From a virus, in IMG/VR virus record IMGVR_UViG_3300025701_000032, positions 1 through 33,317 of that record: a DNA stretch of 33,317 nt; one strand, 5' to 3'. Positions 7,863 through 15,544 of the stretch are shown here, in pieces. The translations under genes and the position numbers were made by a program. The notes under the pieces are model-generated. The model searched no databases. It worked only from the letters and a program-made list of their open reading frames with translations, and was not told the DNA's origin. How positions within the stretch are numbered: the stretch's first letter is position 1; each line of letters opens with the position of its first letter.

Positions 7863-10289
7863 ATGGCTGAGTCAGTTGTAAAAAGTTTCTTCCCTAGTCA
7901 AGTGGCTAGCGACCAAGAGAAGTTAAGTGCCGAATACGGGCTTAAGGTCGGTAAAGCTATTCAAGACGAGTGGTTTAAAATGGACACAGGAACAACCCGC
8001 TATAAAAGTAATCAACATTCTTTTCATAGATTAAGATTATACGCAAGAGGTGAACAAGGTATACAAAAATACAAAGATGAATTATCTATTAACGGTGATT
8101 TATCTTATTTGAATTTAGACTGGAAGCCAGTACCTATAATTCCTAAGTTTGTAGATATTGTTGTTAACGGTATCTCTGAAAGATCATTTGATATAAAAGC
8201 ATATTCGCAAGATCCTTATGGTGTAGCTAAGAGAACAGATTACATGGAAGGGATATTAAGAGATATGCAAGCTAAAGAACTTAGCGAATTTGTAGAACAA
8301 AACTTTGGTATATCTGTATATGAAACTGACATACCTGAATTACCTGAAAGTAAAGAAGAACTAGAAGTACACATGCAGCTAACATATAAGCAAGGAGTTG
8401 AGTTAGCTCAAGAACAAGCAATACAAACTATATTTACTGGTAATAATTATGAATTAACTAAGAAGCGAGTTACTTATGATTTAGCTACTATAGGTATTGG
8501 AGCGGTTAAGAATGTATTTACAAAGTCTGAAGGCGTAAAAGTTGAATATGTAGATCCTGCTAACTTAGTGTATTCTTACACTGATTCGCCTTATTTTGAG
8601 GATATATATTATGTAGGTGAAATAAAAAGTATTCCTGCTAATGAACTTAAGAAGGAATTTCCTGATTTAGATGACGAAGAATTAGGTAACATTATAAAAC
8701 AATCTTATAAAAGTTCTGGTTTTTACGATAGGACTTTGACGAATTACGATCAATCAGATAGTAACACGGTACAAGTATTGTATTTTAACTATAAGACTTA
8801 CATGAATGAAGTTTATAAAGTTAAAGAAACTGCTACAGGTGCCAGTAAAATTATATTAAGAGATGATCAGTTTGATCCACCAGTTGAAATGCTAGAAGAG
8901 AAATATGGCAAAATGTCTAGATCTCTTGAAGTATTATATGAAGGTGTTTTAATATTAGGTACTAATAAATTACTTAAGTGGGAATTAGCAAAGAATATGA
9001 TGCGTCCTAAAAGTGATTATAGTAAAGTTAAAATGAATTACAGCATATGTGCTCCACGTATGTATAAAGGTAAAATTGAATCTTTAGTAAGCCGTATAAC
9101 AGGTTTTGCTGATATGATTCAATTAACTCATTTAAAGCTACAGCAAGTATTATCAAGAATGGTACCAGATGGAGTATATCTCGATGCTGATGGTTTAGCT
9201 GAAATAGATTTAGGTAATGGTACAAATTACAATCCGCAAGAAGCATTAAATATGTTTTTTCAAACAGGTTCTGTAATTGGTAGATCATTTACACAAGAAG
9301 GGGATATGAATCCTGGTAAAGTACCTATTCAAGAAATAACATCAGGTAGTGGTGGTAATAAAATACCTCAGCTTATTAATACGTATAACTATTACTTACA
9401 AATGATCCGTGATACAACCGGATTAAATGAAGCACGTGATGGCAGTACGCCTGATAGTAAAGCTTTAGTTGGTATACAAAAGATAGCAGCGGCTAATAGT
9501 AATACGGCAACTAGGCATATATTAAACGCAGGATTGTTTATAACAGCAGAAACTGCAGAATGTATAGCACTACGTATTTCAGATATACTAGAGTTTTCAC
9601 CAACAGCGGAAGCTTTTATACAAAAGATAGGTGGTCATAATGTAGCTACACTACAAGAAATGTCTGAGATGCATTTATATGACTTTGGTATATTCTTAGA
9701 ATTAACACCTGATGACGAAGAAAAACAAATGTTAGAGAATAACATACAAACAGCATTGTCAGCAGGACTTATTGATTTAGAAGATGCTATTGATATTAGA
9801 GAGGTTAAAAATATAAAGTTAGCTAATCAAGTATTAAAAATAAGACGTAAAAAGAAAGCTGAGCGTGACCAAATGAAGCAGCAACAGAATATACAAATGC
9901 AGTCACAAGCAAATGCTCAGGCTCAACAAGTAGCAGCTCAAGCGGAAGTTCAAAAGCAACAAGCTATTACAGAGCAGAAAATGCAATTAGAACAAATGAA
10001 ATCTCAGTTAGATTCTCGAAAGTTAATGCAAGAAGCAAACTTAAAGAAAGAATTAATGCAATTGGAGTTCCAAATGAACATGCAACTTAAAGGTGTAGAA
10101 GCTGAAGCTTATAAAACTAAGGAGAGTTTTAAAGAAGATAGAAAAGACGATAGATCAAAAATGGAAGCCTCACAACAAAGCCAATTAATTGATCAAAGAA
10201 AGAATAATTTACCGCCTAAAAGTTTTGAATCATCAGGTAATGACATAATTGGTGGTGGATTCGGTTTAGGTTCCTTTGAACCTAAGTAA
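7863..10289 (+). CDS. Portal protein with long Gln-rich coiled-coil tail
   Basis: An 808-residue protein directly after terL, the usual place for the portal, the dodecameric DNA gate at the capsid vertex. The N-terminal part contains LRLYARGEQGIQKYKDEL and LDWKPVPIIPKFVDIVVNG, a pattern I associate with large portals of marine and crAss-like phages. The middle carries the expected mixed clip/stem region with RDTTGLNEARDG. From about residue 655 to 770 the protein is Gln/Lys/Met-rich helix, and it ends in a Gly-rich tail. A long C-terminal helix would fit the internal barrel of P22-type portals. After the stop come four further in-frame stop codons. Confidence 0.85.
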   Translation: MAESVVKSFFPSQVASDQEKLSAEYGLKVGKAIQDEWFKMDTGTTRYKSNQHSFHRLRLYARGEQGIQKYKDELSINGDLSYLNLDWKPVPIIPKFVDIVVNGISERSFDIKAYSQDPYGVAKRTDYMEGILRDMQAKELSEFVEQNFGISVYETDIPELPESKEELEVHMQLTYKQGVELAQEQAIQTIFTGNNYELTKKRVTYDLATIGIGAVKNVFTKSEGVKVEYVDPANLVYSYTDSPYFEDIYYVGEIKSIPANELKKEFPDLDDEELGNIIKQSYKSSGFYDRTLTNYDQSDSNTVQVLYFNYKTYMNEVYKVKETATGASKIILRDDQFDPPVEMLEEKYGKMSRSLEVLYEGVLILGTNKLLKWELAKNMMRPKSDYSKVKMNYSICAPRMYKGKIESLVSRITGFADMIQLTHLKLQQVLSRMVPDGVYLDADGLAEIDLGNGTNYNPQEALNMFFQTGSVIGRSFTQEGDMNPGKVPIQEITSGSGGNKIPQLINTYNYYLQMIRDTTGLNEARDGSTPDSKALVGIQKIAAANSNTATRHILNAGLFITAETAECIALRISDILEFSPTAEAFIQKIGGHNVATLQEMSEMHLYDFGIFLELTPDDEEKQMLENNIQTALSAGLIDLEDAIDIREVKNIKLANQVLKIRRKKKAERDQMKQQQNIQMQSQANAQAQQVAAQAEVQKQQAITEQKMQLEQMKSQLDSRKLMQEANLKKELMQLEFQMNMQLKGVEAEAYKTKESFKEDRKDDRSKMEASQQSQLIDQRKNNLPPKSFESSGNDIIGGGFGLGSFEPK

Positions 10290-10318
10290 TAATAGTAATA
10301 ATTATATAATATTTTATC

Positions 10319-11509
10319 ATGGAAAACAACGAAGAACAAGTTGTAGATCAAACGGTTGAAAATACCGAAGAAACTACGACGAAAGAACCTCAGAAACCTT
10401 CCAAGCCAAAACAACTGGGACAAGAAGAAGATGATGTTATTAAACTCGATTTAAGAGAATTTAATAAACCACAAGAGGCGGAAACACAAGAAGAAACTAC
10501 AGAAGAACCTACTGCAGAAACATCTGAAGAAACTTTAAATGAAGTTGCTGAAGAAACTACTGAGCCTGAAACCGTATTACAAGAAGTAAACGACGAAGAA
10601 GAAGCTGAAGCGGTTCAAGAAGCTGTAGAAAATCTTGAAGAAGAATTAGATGAAGCTATTAATAATCAAGTTGACAACGGTGTAGAGTTACCGGAAAATA
10701 TTCAAAAGCTTGTAGATTTTGTAAACGATACAGGTGGTAGTCTAGAGGATTACGTGAGATTAAATCAAGATTATTCTAAGTTAGATGAGAAACAGTTGTT
10801 AAGAGAATACTACGAAACAACAAAACCTCATTTAGATAAAGAAGACATTGAGATATTAATGGAAGACTTTTCATATGACGAAGATCTTGACGATGAAAGA
10901 GAAATTAGAAAAGCTAAAATAGCATTTAAAGAAGAAGTTGCAAAAGCAAAATCTCATTTAGATAATCTAAAAACAAAATATTACGACGAAGTAAAAGCTG
11001 GATCTAAATTAAATCCAGAACAACAAAAAGCGGTGGAGTTCTTTAACCGATATAATAAAGAGCAAAAAGAATCATCTTTAATAGCTGAAAAGCAAAAAAA
11101 TGTATTCTTAAAACAAACTGAAGACGTGTTCTCAACTAATTTCAAAGGTTTTGATTATGAAGTTGGAGACAAAAAGTATAGGTTTAATATTAAGAATCCA
11201 GAAGAGGTTAAGCAAACTCAAAGCGACATTAATAATTTTGTTAGGAAGTTCCTAAATGAAAATAATGAAATGGCTAATGCTAAGGGTTATCACAAATCAC
11301 TTTTTACAGCTATGAATCCAGATATGGTAGCTAAACATTTCTATGAGCAAGGTAAAGCCGACGCGATCAAAGAAAGTATGGCCAGAACGAAGAACGTTGA
11401 TATGTCTCCGAGAGGGAGTCATGAAAAAGTCACTTCTTCTAATGGTTGGACAGTTAAAGCTATAAACGGAGAGGATGCTTCGAAATTAAGGATTAAGATT
11501 AAAAAATAA
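10319..11509 (+). CDS. Probable scaffolding protein (acidic)
   Basis: This 396-residue protein lies between portal and major capsid genes, where scaffolds usually sit. Residues 1-120 are extremely acidic (runs of Glu with Thr) and probably disordered. The middle (about 130-270) is charged helix (KAKIAFKEEVAKAKSHLDNL). The C-terminal third has GYHKSLFTAMNPDMVAKHFY and a basic end (KLRIKIKK). Acidic and helical with a basic C-terminus that can bind the capsid shell is the general design of phage scaffolds. No protease signature was seen in it, so how the scaffold is removed is not evident. Function is inferred from position and composition. Confidence 0.72.
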   Translation: MENNEEQVVDQTVENTEETTTKEPQKPSKPKQLGQEEDDVIKLDLREFNKPQEAETQEETTEEPTAETSEETLNEVAEETTEPETVLQEVNDEEEAEAVQEAVENLEEELDEAINNQVDNGVELPENIQKLVDFVNDTGGSLEDYVRLNQDYSKLDEKQLLREYYETTKPHLDKEDIEILMEDFSYDEDLDDEREIRKAKIAFKEEVAKAKSHLDNLKTKYYDEVKAGSKLNPEQQKAVEFFNRYNKEQKESSLIAEKQKNVFLKQTEDVFSTNFKGFDYEVGDKKYRFNIKNPEEVKQTQSDINNFVRKFLNENNEMANAKGYHKSLFTAMNPDMVAKHFYEQGKADAIKESMARTKNVDMSPRGSHEKVTSSNGWTVKAINGEDASKLRIKIKK

Positions 11510-11525
11510 CTAAAAATTTAAAATT

Positions 11526-12959
11526 ATGGCATTAGCTGGAACTGGAGCAGAATTAAATCACTTGACTCCACGTCCTGTAAAAGGACTTTTTGGAGATAAC
11601 TATTTATCTCTTACTGATTTAGACTTTACACAACAATTTTTACCTGAGGTATACGAAAAAGAAGTTGAGCGTTATGGAAACAGAACGATTGGTGGATTCT
11701 TACGTATGGTAGGTGCTGAGATGCCTATGGCTTCTGATAGAGTTGTATGGAGTGAACAAGGAAGATTACACATTGCATTTGAAGACGCTGCTGTAGCAAA
11801 TTCATCTGCTGGACAAACAACTGTAACATTAGCTTCTGAAGCAGACGCAAACTTAGTAGCTGACGGTGCAACTATCGTTATTGCTTCTGGAGTTAACGTT
11901 GTAAAAGCAAGAGTTACTTCAAAATCTGGAGCAATATTAACTGTAGCACCTTACGGAGCTGCTGACTTAGACGGTTTAGGAACTGGATCTGATTTAACAG
12001 GTGTAAAAGTATTTATTTATGGATCTGAATACAAAAAAGGATCTGGAGACGTAGGAAATTCTGTAGATGCTAAATTCACAAAGTTTGAAAACAAACCAAT
12101 CATCTTACGTGACAAGTACAACGTAAATGGTTCTGATGTTGCTCAAATTGGATGGGTTGAAGTAACTACTGAGGCTGGAACTTCTGGATACTTATGGTAT
12201 TTAAAATCTGAGCACGAAGCTAGATTAAGATTTGAAGACCAATTAGAAATGGCAATGGTTGAAGCTGAGCTTGATGATACTGCTGGATCTTTAGGTGCTG
12301 CAGGTACTGCTGGATATAATGGTTCTGAAGGATTATTTGCTGCTATCGAGTCAAGAGGTATTGTATATAACGATGCTGATTTTGACGCTGTGGGCGGTTC
12401 TGCACCATTTGCTCCAACTGGATTAGGTGAGTTTGATAGTATCTTAGCTGAATTAGACAAGCAAGGTGCAATTGAAGAGAATATGATTTTCGTAAATAGA
12501 GCTACTGCTTTATCTATCGATAACATGTTAGCTTCTCAAAATGCTCCTTATGGTGGTGGTACTTCTTACGGTGTTTTTGAAAACAGCGAAGATATGGCAC
12601 TTAACTTAGGATTCAACGGATTCAGAAGAGGTTCTTATGACTTCTATAAAACTGACTGGAAATATTTAAATGACTCAACTACTCGTGGATTAGTAGGAGA
12701 CATCGAAGGAACTATTGTACCTGCTGGTGTATCTACTGTTTATGATGAGCAGTTAGGTAAGAACATTCAAAGACCATTCTTACACGTAAGATATAGAGCT
12801 TCTGAAGCAGATGATAGAAAAATGAAATCTTGGATCACTGGATCTGTAGGTGGAAACTATACAAGTGCTAACGATGAAATGAACGTTCACTTCTTATCTG
12901 AAAGATGTTTATGTGTACAAGGTGCAAACAACTTTGTATTATTAAAAGCTACTTCATAG
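11526..12959 (+). CDS. Major capsid protein (HK97-fold expected)
   Basis: The 477-residue protein follows the scaffold candidate and matches the size and style of major capsid proteins of Bacteroidota podoviruses. The N-terminal block LSLTDLDFTQQFLPEVYEKE is followed by SDRVVWSEQGRLHIAFED. Residues about 90-155 look like an inserted Gly/Ala/Val-rich beta domain. The C-terminal half contains GFNGFRRGSYDFYKTDWKYL and a conserved-looking FLHVRYRA. Codon choice looks more uniform than in neighbours (GGA for Gly, GCT for Ala, TCT for Ser), which fits very high expression. It stops at TAG followed at once by in-frame TAA. A perfect hairpin follows 20 bases later. Confidence 0.87.
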   Translation: MALAGTGAELNHLTPRPVKGLFGDNYLSLTDLDFTQQFLPEVYEKEVERYGNRTIGGFLRMVGAEMPMASDRVVWSEQGRLHIAFEDAAVANSSAGQTTVTLASEADANLVADGATIVIASGVNVVKARVTSKSGAILTVAPYGAADLDGLGTGSDLTGVKVFIYGSEYKKGSGDVGNSVDAKFTKFENKPIILRDKYNVNGSDVAQIGWVEVTTEAGTSGYLWYLKSEHEARLRFEDQLEMAMVEAELDDTAGSLGAAGTAGYNGSEGLFAAIESRGIVYNDADFDAVGGSAPFAPTGLGEFDSILAELDKQGAIEENMIFVNRATALSIDNMLASQNAPYGGGTSYGVFENSEDMALNLGFNGFRRGSYDFYKTDWKYLNDSTTRGLVGDIEGTIVPAGVSTVYDEQLGKNIQRPFLHVRYRASEADDRKMKSWITGSVGGNYTSANDEMNVHFLSERCLCVQGANNFVLLKATS

Positions 12960-12979
12960 TAAGTAAACTTATGTAATAT

Positions 12980-13006
12980 TTACCCTCGTTGTACTGACGG
13001 GGGTAA
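12980..13006 (+). terminator. Hairpin after the major capsid gene
   Basis: Arms TTACCCTCGT and ACGGGGGTAA form a 10-bp stem with one T-G pair and loop TGTACTG. Only a poor T-rich stretch (TTATTACTTCTATT) follows, so it may be a leaky terminator or an mRNA-stabilising/processing hairpin rather than a full stop. It lies in the 83-base gap between the capsid gene and the next gene. Confidence 0.65.
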
Positions 13007-13042
13007 TTATTACTTCTATTAATTATCTAATTATATTATATT

Positions 13043-13876
13043 ATGGCAACAAAAAAAACGCCAGCAAAAAAAGTTGAGGTTGCTCCTCAAGAACCAATTG
13101 TTCAAGAAAACAGAACAGTTCAAAAAGAACCAGTAAAACCATCTTGGGAAATAAGAGATAGGATTTACTTTTTAAAAAATAACAGACGTCCTTTAATCTT
13201 TACAATACCTGCAAAGCATAGTGCTAGAAAGCCTTTGTTATATTTTGATCAAGAAACAGGTATGCAAAAAGAATTAAGATATGCTACAAACCAAAACTCT
13301 CCATTTGTAGAAGAGCAAAAGGGTACAGCTACTTTAGGACGTATTGCATTTAAAGATGGTCAATTATTTGTACCGAAAGAACAAACTTCTTTACAAAAAT
13401 TACTTTCTTTATACCACCCTTTACGTGATCAATTATATTATGAGTACAACCCGGTTCAAGAATCAGTAAATGAGTTAGACTATATTAACTTAGAGATTGA
13501 TGCATTGATATTAGCTAAAGAACTTGATATTAATCAAATTGAAGCTATTTTAAGAGCTGAGTTCGGTAGTAAAATAGATAAGTTAAGCAGTAGTGAATTA
13601 AAAAGAGATGTATTAATCTTTGCTAAAAGAAACCCTGCATTATTTATTGAACTTGCAAATGATGAAAACGTAGAGCTTAGAAACGTAGGTGTAAAAGCTA
13701 CGCAACAAGGAATAATTAAATTATCATCTGATCAACGTACATTTAGCTACGGAGAAACAAACAGAAAGTTAATGACTGTTCCTTTTGATGAACATCCATA
13801 TTCTGCTTTAGCAGCTTGGTTTAAGACCGATGAAGGTATGGAGGTTTACAAACACATAATGAAAAAATTATTTTAA
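13043..13876 (+). CDS. Conserved structural-block protein of unknown function
   Basis: The 277-residue protein begins with a Lys/Ala/Pro-rich, probably disordered tail (MATKKTPAKKVEV) up to about residue 40. It continues as a folded region with the pattern SARKPLLYFDQETGMQKELR and LQKLLSLYHPLRDQ. Residues about 145-215 are mostly helical and acidic. I have the impression of similar proteins next to capsid genes in uncultured marine phages but cannot name a family. Position between capsid and ring genes suggests a head-decorating or head-completion role. The gene is unusual in being bracketed by strong hairpins at 12980-13006 and 13884-13920. Confidence 0.7.
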   Translation: MATKKTPAKKVEVAPQEPIVQENRTVQKEPVKPSWEIRDRIYFLKNNRRPLIFTIPAKHSARKPLLYFDQETGMQKELRYATNQNSPFVEEQKGTATLGRIAFKDGQLFVPKEQTSLQKLLSLYHPLRDQLYYEYNPVQESVNELDYINLEIDALILAKELDINQIEAILRAEFGSKIDKLSSSELKRDVLIFAKRNPALFIELANDENVELRNVGVKATQQGIIKLSSDQRTFSYGETNRKLMTVPFDEHPYSALAAWFKTDEGMEVYKHIMKKLF

Positions 13877-13883
13877 ACCATTG

Positions 13884-13920
13884 TAGCGGTTAAACCGTCT
13901 AAATGGCGGTTTAATCACTA
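13884..13920 (+). terminator. Long hairpin between structural genes
   Basis: Positions 13884-13899 pair with 13905-13920 around the loop TAAAT: 16 positions with one C/A mismatch and two G-T pairs, core GGTTAAACCG with CGGTTTAATC. It is followed by TAAAAAAAATAA, not a T-tract, so a complete terminator on the + strand is doubtful. An mRNA 3'-end stabiliser or processing site is equally possible. Confidence 0.55.
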
Positions 13921-13934
13921 TAAAAAAAATAAAT

Positions 13935-14627
13935 ATGGCAGTAAGCATAGATACAGTATATCAGAGAGTGCTCGCAATACTGAACAAAGAGCAAAGAGGA
14001 TATTTAACGCCTGAAGAATATAATTTATTTGCAAATCAAGCGCAAATGGATATATTCGAACAATACTTTTATGATATAAATCAATTTAGTAGAATGCCAG
14101 GTAATGATACTGAGTATTCAGATATGCTTAATGTTTTAAATGAAAAAATTAGTCTATTTGAAACTAATCAAGGATTAACATATAGTGGATCATCTTTTAT
14201 TATACCTACAGATTTATATCGAGTAGGTACAATTATCTATAACAACGCCGAAGCTGAAAGAGTAAATAAAAATGAATACTTATATATTACGTCTTCTCCA
14301 ATTACAGCTCCTGGTAATGATTTTCCAATATACACAAAAGACACTAATGGCTTTAAAGTATTTGGCACATCAGAAATAACTACTACAAATGATGTAACCT
14401 TAAACTACATTAAAAAGCCTTCAAAAGCTGTTTGGAACTATGTTACAGTGTTAGGAAATGCACAATACAATGCAACTGGTTCGGTTGATTTTGAATTACA
14501 TCCTTCTGAAGAAACAGAGTTAGTAATAAAAATATTAGCTTTAGCAGGATTAATGGTACAAGACATTGGCATTTATCAAGTAGCAACAGCAGAAGAAGCA
14601 AAAGACGTACAACAACAAAAAGCATAA
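13935..14627 (+). CDS. Ring/adaptor (neck) protein candidate 1
   Basis: A 230-residue protein opening with IDTVYQRVLAILNKEQRGYL and TPEEYNLFANQAQMDIFEQY. This helical start is one I recognise from neck or ring proteins of marine and crAss-like phages, placed just before the larger stabilisation protein. The centre (about 75-165) is beta-rich (SSFIIPTDLYRVGTIIYNN). The C-terminal helix LHPSEETELVIKILALAGLM is typical of head-tail connector folds such as P22 gp4 and T7 gp11. It probably stacks under the portal. It is separated from its upstream neighbour by a hairpin and from its downstream neighbour by only 3 bases. Family assignment is from memory. Confidence 0.65.
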   Translation: MAVSIDTVYQRVLAILNKEQRGYLTPEEYNLFANQAQMDIFEQYFYDINQFSRMPGNDTEYSDMLNVLNEKISLFETNQGLTYSGSSFIIPTDLYRVGTIIYNNAEAERVNKNEYLYITSSPITAPGNDFPIYTKDTNGFKVFGTSEITTTNDVTLNYIKKPSKAVWNYVTVLGNAQYNATGSVDFELHPSEETELVIKILALAGLMVQDIGIYQVATAEEAKDVQQQKA

Positions 14628-14630
14628 CAT

Positions 14631-15542
14631 ATGGGATTATTAGATAACCAATCACAAGAACAATACTACTTAGGATCAGATGGAATTTGGAGTAGTAACG
14701 ACGAAGCATATGGAGCTTATCAATTTGTAAGTCTTAAAAACATTGTAAATAATTTTATTATCTCTTATGTAGGTGAAGAAAAAATAATACCTAAAGTAAA
14801 ACGTACAGATGTTATATTCCATGCTAAAAGAGCAATACAGGAATTTAGCTACGACGTTTTTCGTTCTACAAAGTCACAAGAAATAGAAATACCTCCAACA
14901 TTACATATGATATTGCCTCAAGATTTTGTAGGCTATGTAAAATTAAGTTGGGTAGATAACTCTGGGACTGAAAGAATAATATATCCTACTAGAGACACTA
15001 GTAATCCATTACCTATATTGCAAGATAATAATTACGAATACTTATTCGATGAGCAATCAGGAGAAATATTAACTGCAAATGAATCTGAAACTTGGAAAAA
15101 GTTTAAAGCTTCTCCTACAAGAAACTCTATATTAGAAAATAACAATAATTTTGATATACTAGCAGATAATCATCAAGGCAGAAGATACGGAGCTGATCCA
15201 GAAAATACACAAAGTAATGGTACTTTCTATATAGATCCAATAAAAAATATAATACATTTTAGCTCCTCTTTAGTAGGTATGATTGTTACATTAAAGTATG
15301 TTAGCGACGGACTTGGTAAAGATGAAGATACAATTGTACATAAATTTGCTGAAGAAGCTGTTTATAAGCACATAGCTCACGCTATACTATCTGTTAGAGC
15401 TAATACACCTGAATATATGATTGGACGCTTTAAACGCGAGAAAATAGCTACTAAAAGAAATGCTAAGTTAAGATTATCTAATTTAAAGCTAACAGAACTT
15501 ACTCAAGTACTAAGAGGTAAATCAAAGCAAATTAAACACTAA
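14631..15542 (+). CDS. Ring/adaptor (neck or tail-tube) protein candidate 2
   Basis: The 303-residue protein contains AYGAYQFVSLKNIVNNFIIS, VKRTDVIFHAKRAIQEFSYD and IEIPPTLHMILPQDFVGYVK. I recall this combination in structural proteins of uncultured marine phages. The pattern of a helical pair, then a beta domain, then a second helical region (HKFAEEAVYKHIAHAILSVR) matches connector-like tail proteins. It lies between the first ring candidate and the stabilisation protein, with 3 and 2 bases on either side. It probably forms part of the short tail's neck. No enzyme motif is visible. Confidence 0.68.
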   Translation: MGLLDNQSQEQYYLGSDGIWSSNDEAYGAYQFVSLKNIVNNFIISYVGEEKIIPKVKRTDVIFHAKRAIQEFSYDVFRSTKSQEIEIPPTLHMILPQDFVGYVKLSWVDNSGTERIIYPTRDTSNPLPILQDNNYEYLFDEQSGEILTANESETWKKFKASPTRNSILENNNNFDILADNHQGRRYGADPENTQSNGTFYIDPIKNIIHFSSSLVGMIVTLKYVSDGLGKDEDTIVHKFAEEAVYKHIAHAILSVRANTPEYMIGRFKREKIATKRNAKLRLSNLKLTELTQVLRGKSKQIKH

Positions 15543-15544
15543 CT

